This document shows positions 58,311-64,000 of a DNA stretch of 64,000 nucleotides, piece after piece. A program made the translations under genes and the position numbers. The stretch is from Steromphala cineraria (lineage: Eukaryota > Mollusca > Gastropoda > Trochida > Trochidae). The DNA is taken from positions 3,604,330 through 3,668,329 of the forward strand of contig OU744736.1 of assembly GCA_916613615.1 (NCBI GenBank), given 5' to 3'. The stretch's first letter is position 1, and every line of letters begins with the position of its first letter. The notes under the pieces are model-generated. The model was not told the DNA's origin, ran no database searches, and worked only from the letters and a program-made list of their open reading frames with translations.

Positions 58311-60460
58311 ATTTATATTATCAATGCAGAGACGAGACGTTATGAAACAGATTTGTATTTTAAAAATCTACAAAGGCTTTTAGAAGTTGATATATCTTAT
58401 TGATGTACTTCTTTCTTTGCTTCAAGCCGAAGTTGATATAATGATTGACATGAGATCAGATATGAGAATATTATTTCATGATGTGGACTCTCTTTATAAG
58501 GTTTTTCCTCAAATAACTAGAATACTAAGTTCAATTGTGTAGTTGAAATTATACTGATCAATACATGTAGTGATCAAAACATAAATATCACAACGGATGT
58601 CAGGAAACTGTCAATACATGTAGTGAAATGTTGTTATTGCTGATTGCACCATTCCTTATACGTTTATCTTGGCCAGGGATGATGTAAAATATATGTGAAT
58701 CAGAATTTTGTCAAAATGAAAACACCTTTTGGAATTCATCCTTCACATACAGTACTTAATGACATATATTTATGGGGATATGACAACAACAAAACCTAGT
58801 CAATACTGATACTTCATTATTCACAGTTTTGTGGAAATCATGTGTCATCGATTTCCTGGAGTCAATGAGAAAGAGGTTTGCTGTCATGCAAGTGTTCCCT
58901 GTGTTGATGCAATCACCAATTGTTTTGTAGTTCAAGGTTAAACCGAGCTGACAATTGCAATGACTGCTGAATTTAGAGTTTGAGATCAATGTACATTTCA
59001 TTGAAAAACGTACTTAGGTTGCGAATTTGGAATGAAGACGACATTGAACGTATTTTATCTACACCAAGAGTACAATTGCTTCTTTAATAGTTCACTAAAT
59101 AAAGATAAAAACAAAATATGCTTAACAAACAAGACACTTTATATTTATGCAATGAGTTACCAATATTCTGATTAAACTAGGCAGTGTTCAAAACACAGAT
59201 AGCGATATCTGTTGAAACATGGCTTCAACAACTGTATGCACAATTTGTAAGCATACCTAACCTCGTATGTACTGTCGTATAGTTCAATAACAAGAGTGGA
59301 CGAGGCTGTGTGTAAAATACTTGCTTCAATGCTCCCGGGATACTGTCATTGTTTTATACGATTCAAAGAAGCTCTCTCTCCGTTTCAGGAATGCGAAATA
59401 GAACTTGTCATTGGATTGAACATGGTCGATCACACTTTTTAAAGGCAATTAAGTCACTTATTTGGCATTTTATAGATTGAGTTTTTCCATTTTTCAAGGT
59501 TATGCGATTGCATTGAAACAATAATGTTTATTTTATTATTTGAAACAGCCACTGGACCCACAGTTGTATGAATTGTATTGCTATAAAAGTACCGAAAATT
59601 AAGTTTATCAGGAAACCATTTCACTATTCATGTTGCTCTTTGTTTATCTCTTATTGAAATAAAGAACTGACTTCGCTTCACATTTAGATAATTTAAGCTG
59701 ACGTGAAAGTCACGGAGTTGCATTTGAACATAATAATATCGAGTTTCATTTTGTTCTCAACTTTGTTCAGAGATGAAAAGAAATGCAACTCTTCCTATTG
59801 TTCCTTTCGGTAGGCCGTATTCAAAGATCTCTTTAATTGATTTTCGATTTTCGTGTAATTGGACTGAATAATGTCACATACTCATGGTCCTTTGGTGAAT
59901 ATTTTGAGATTCTTACTTAGGGAGTGTCAGTCTCTAGATTTCTAGCGTAACTGAAGGATTATGCTCTTGTATATCCAATAATGCATATATATTCAGGGTA
60001 TACAGGATCAAATGAACAATTGTTTTGTCAGCCATACCAGCATTATTTCTCCAATGTCAAATAATGGTCATCAACATTTTGTAACATTTCCTACCTCAAA
60101 TTGAATGCAAACAATCACATCATCCGACTATTTTGTTAATAAATATAAGCATGACAAATTACTCAGATTATTAATAAAAATCACAAGACCTACTGTCCCT
60201 TTATCTAGAAGCGGATGCTTTCCATAATGCCTTTTTGTTATCCTGCCTTCCGGAGACTGACCAAATCAATGCCAGCTAATTTGCTATCATCTGACATTCA
60301 AATAGTGGTCCTTTGAAGAACAATCATGACTGAAGATGTTGTCTCCATTCCGAGCTTACTGCGGTTCTTGTGTCTGTGTTATTATCTTCAATCGTGTGTC
60401 TGATGATATTATCAAAGGACATGATTCTAGGACATATAACCCTTTATAAAAATCACGGAA
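58311..60460. repeat. Array B, unit 2: shortened copy, no gene
   Basis: Blocks Q (58,840-58,990), U (59,700-59,950) and V (60,205-60,450) are present in the same order as unit 1, while R-T are missing. Q contains TGACAATTGCAAT and GTTCAAGGT as in unit 1. V keeps CCTTTGAAGAACAATCATGA. Confidence 0.6.
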
Positions 60461-63400
60461 ACGATAGATAAATAATAATTGTCTCTGTTTTCTCAACAAA
60501 ACCTTATTTTGAGGAGACAGTGGGTATTTGCGTTCAGATAACTTCTGTATCATCATCACGAAAGAATCTTTTATAATTAACGCTGTTTGATAAATCTACG
60601 ATGTTATTAGGTACACACTGTTTTACATTTAACAACGACCGAACAATGTGACGTCATAATCGTTAAGCAAATATGGCTACTTCTTTCCTCTTCTTCATCC
60701 CTTTTTTTATATTGTTATTGTACATGCGATTCGAATATTCCATGCTGTAGAATTTCTTTATGACCGTTTTATCTAAATATTTGAGATGTTGGTGATGACA
60801 AATGTGTTGATAGTTAAACTTAAAATGATCAATAAGTTTTATCAACAAACTTTGCATTTGTTTGTGGTATTAATATTTTTTTGGGTCACAAACGAGGTCT
60901 GTGTTTCATAACATTATTTTATGTGTTCTTCCATAATATCATCATTCATCATTTTGGATAATATGACATAATGTGTTATCAGAAGGTTCCAAAGATAAAC
61001 GTTTTTGACTTTGGGAAATAATTATGTAAATGTTTTTGTTGAAAAACATTGTCAGTTTATATTGTAAATGCAAACAGTAACATATCTATAAGCAAATGCA
61101 AGCAATAAGCTAACAATAATAATATTTTTAATAGTACTATGAAATTTGATTTTTAAAAACATTTTTAAAAAAAGGGGCGTTCAAAGGACGGGTATTGCTT
61201 CATATGGAAATACAGTTTGAAGTAGGGGATTAATTCAATTATGGATTAATACAAAACTTTGTTTAAAAATTATACTGAAAAAGAAATTATCATGTTATCA
61301 GGTTTCCTAAAGAATCCTCCTTAATAACAATTAGACATAAAACAAGAAAAAGGTTTAGTGCAATAACTTGTTTTATGGCGGAAATTGACAGAGACAATAT
61401 TACCATACCTCTAAAACTTAAATTAATCAAAGAGGTATCACAAGAAAACAGTTTCCTGTTAATTAAGTTTTCCTGCATCAAGGCATCAAAAGAGAGATAT
61501 CAAATGGAGTTCATTTAAATATAGTTGTTCTATTATGATACGTAATTGCTGGTAATCCAATTCTATAATAAAACCGTTATCCTAATAACAGAGAGTTAAG
61601 TGTTCCGACACATAACAAAGTGGGGCATCAGAAAGAATAGATAGGTAACATTTTGTTTTAATTCATGAAGTTCATTACCCATGTACATGTATGTTATTGG
61701 ATAAATAGAGAAGTGTGTTTTGTCTGTTAGTCTTATCTTTTTGTCATTATCACATTATCAATCTGAGAAAAAATAAAGAAACTTTTGTCAAAACAATCAA
61801 GTTGATTAGTTTGGTATCCCTTTTGAAGCTAAAAATTGACCATTAGCTTGAAAACAATGCCTATTCAGACAAGCGTATCAATGCAGGTTCCAGTGTTAAA
61901 TAATCAATGGTGTCATACGACATCAAAATAGAATTGTTACATAAAATATTGTGCTGATAAGCTTGGCATACAGGTTAGCGAAAGTGCATAGATTCTGTTA
62001 ATCATGTCAAAGTCACAACCTACTGGTGTGATGACTGCAGAATGGATGAATTGAAGTGCCTTGCCTATGGACACAACTTGGAATGATGGTCAACATTATG
62101 GCGTATACGGTATGACGTGCTTCATGAAAAATGACAGTAACAGACAATAAATAATTTGATTTTGTTGTCATGATCAGTTCGGTCTTCATATAGATCTTTC
62201 ACCAATTTTAACACAGAAAAACTCTCTGACACCAAATCTAAAGGTAAGAAATAAACATTATTTCAGTCCTCCCTAGTAGATTGGTGTAAATGTACTTCCT
62301 TAGAGATACCTGTAAAGCAACACGTCTGAAGACAATATAAAGAATATTTTCAAAATTTAGCAAACTATCTAAAAATTAATGAAACACAAGGTATATACAA
62401 ATGCATAAAACATGATTAACCCATGTCTGTTTGCTTACCATTCCAGTTCAATCATTGCTAAACGTATGCAATGAAATATACGATAAAGACTATCTCCAAT
62501 TGTTGTGTAAGTTATGGTCTCAAAACATGCAACTTTTTTCAAAAAGGTTAACCAATCTTCATTCATTTTCAGAAGGAACTAACATAACTTATATATACAA
62601 AGGCTTTTTAAAATAACAATCTCAACCATACATCATCGCATGTTTTTCTGAAATCATTTGTTCTTTCAACAGGCAAATCTATTTTAGGATACTTTTCATT
62701 GAATTCATATACACGCTTATCATAATATCTTGCGATCAATTATATTTTTGCGAGACATTCTTTAAGAAACACTATGATCAAGAAACTAAGGTAACATTGA
62801 AGAAAATCTCGTATTTCTTGCAATTATCTTTACAATTTATATTACTGTAAAAGTTCAACAACTCCATGTGCTCCTCCAAATATAAAATGAAAAAAGATAA
62901 TAAAAAGCGTTGAACAGGCGATTAAATGGTTATTGGTATAAGAGTGCACATAAACCACTCCATTAGTTATGTAAATGATTGGACATGAATATGAGCTCCT
63001 CTTCTTTGAGTGTCACACAGAGGGTATGAGGGATACATCAAGGTGATAAAATTTACATTGGAGCCAGAGCTCTTAATGATATTGGTCGATTTGTAGGAAA
63101 TCATATTTTGCGAATTACCCTTGCAGAATGTAATCTGTCTCAGAAAAATATGCTCTCCGCGGAGTATAAGTAGTCTACGAATGCTGCAAAGTAAATTGAA
63201 TGTTTACAACTTGTCCTGGTGGAGGTTTCGTTTCAGCCAAGAAATTACACTTTCCATTTTATATGCAATCATCTTATTTTGTTACATATATACAAGTTTG
63301 TACAAGTTTGGAGTTATGATATGAACTTATTTCATTAAAACCTGAAGGAAGGAAGAGAGACATTGTCATCACGTGGTGATCATTTAAACATATCCATGCT

Positions 63401-64000
63401 ACACCAAAGGATAGAACCAAAGCAAAGCAGAATAAATATTTCTATTAAAACCATTTCAGATGTATAATTACATTTGAAAGGATATCTAATAATCATGATC
63501 AGCAATTCATGTAAATGTACAAGAGACCTTAGAGGGGAAATTTGATTCAATCGTTGTTTATGAATTGATGATAATATGACATGATGCAAAGTCTTCATTG
63601 CAATCTACCAATAGCCCAAAAGGTTGTTTAGTCTGTCGAACATTTTGTTAAACGCAAGCAAGAACGATTATTTAAATAAAATAAGAATATATGACATTAT
63701 CTATAATTGTTCTTCAAAGTTTCTTGTGCCTTCCATAATGGAAAACAGTTTACCTTTCAAGACATTTCAATAATCCTACTTCAGAGCCTGTAATACCTAG
63801 GTTGTTCATATTTCAGAGACACATTTAACGTAACTTGAATAACGTGATTCCATCGGAGATAAATAGATAAAACAAGCATAATTAAAAGGTATTATTTCCA
63901 CTGCTGTTGATCCCTAAACCTTGGTCTGACAATTATGATGTCTGACAAGCAAGGGAAGTAATTTTAACCTTTATGGTAGATGTTAAACGATTCCCCAATC
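60461..64000. repeat. Array B, unit 3 (partial) and featureless AT-rich DNA
   Basis: Block P at 61,888-61,910 (GCAGGTTCCAGTGTTAAA), R at 62,423-62,460 (CCATGTCTGTTTGCTTACCA), S at 62,705-62,720 (TCATATACACGCTTAT). Nothing coding is recognised to the window end. Confidence 0.5.

Overview
This is AT-rich (roughly two-thirds A+T by eye) nuclear DNA from an animal. It looks lophotrochozoan and most likely molluscan (bivalve-like). Three things point that way: a single-exon orphan rhodopsin-type GPCR, remnants of several non-LTR retrotransposon lineages in different states of decay, and many short foldback or MITE-type elements, including a GACGGAC / ATACCCCCGC repeat family of the kind common in bivalve genomes. 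The species is not identifiable from the sequence alone. There is no sign of bacterial operons, rRNA, tRNA or CRISPR.

Layout. (1) 0-11 kb: non-coding DNA built from at least four diverged tandem copies of one block (about 1.55, 3.05, 5.4 and 10.4 kb), interrupted by TTAA-targeting MITEs, a TIR element (2.49-2.87 kb), hairpins and one weak exon-like ORF (8.6-8.86 kb). (2) 11.2-13 kb: a LINE scrap, a GACGGAC-repeat scrap and a foldback. (3) 13.13-20.23 kb: a 7.1-kb foldback-type element with long inverted ends. Each end carries an array of palindromic TTGTAATTACAA motifs. Inside are a perfect 88-bp hairpin, a LINE 3' scrap and two tandem ~980-bp units. (4) 20.2-25.8 kb: a LINE RT scrap, a CpG/CRE/X-box-bearing repeat, and a 1.33-kb element (23.43-24.75 kb) with the same architecture as (3), related terminal sequence, and CTCCTAATTAGGAG arrays. 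(5) 25.85-29.28 kb: a 1.46-kb tandem duplication. One copy holds a MITE and the other keeps the empty site.

(6) 29.9-38.6 kb: the only convincing gene, a minus-strand class A GPCR with intact coding sequence at 31,332-32,525. It has a splice acceptor just upstream of the ATG and a candidate promoter/5' exon at about 38.35-38.57 kb, implying a ~5.8-kb first intron, and a candidate poly(A) signal near 29.9 kb.

(7) 38.6-43.5 kb: unrecognised ORFs, a 170-bp minisatellite inside a dispersed element (40.1-41.7 kb), and a decayed CR1/L2-like LINE (42.5-43.5 kb). (8) 44-64 kb: a second, old and rearranged tandem array of a multi-kilobase non-coding unit, with copies of the same blocks near 44.4/45.2-46.8, 53.2-58.3, 58.8-60.5 and 61.9-62.8 kb. 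One copy received a 4.07-kb broken L1/Tx1-like LINE (46.77-50.84 kb). That LINE is flanked by ~230-243-bp direct repeats that look like an exceptionally long target-site duplication.

Functionally the window is one receptor gene in a repeat-rich landscape. Every other coding segment I can identify is a transposon remnant. The most unusual material is the pair of related elements with palindromic subterminal arrays, the perfect hairpin with its duplicated loop, and the LINE with long direct repeats. All identities given are by eye; no alignment or database search was run.
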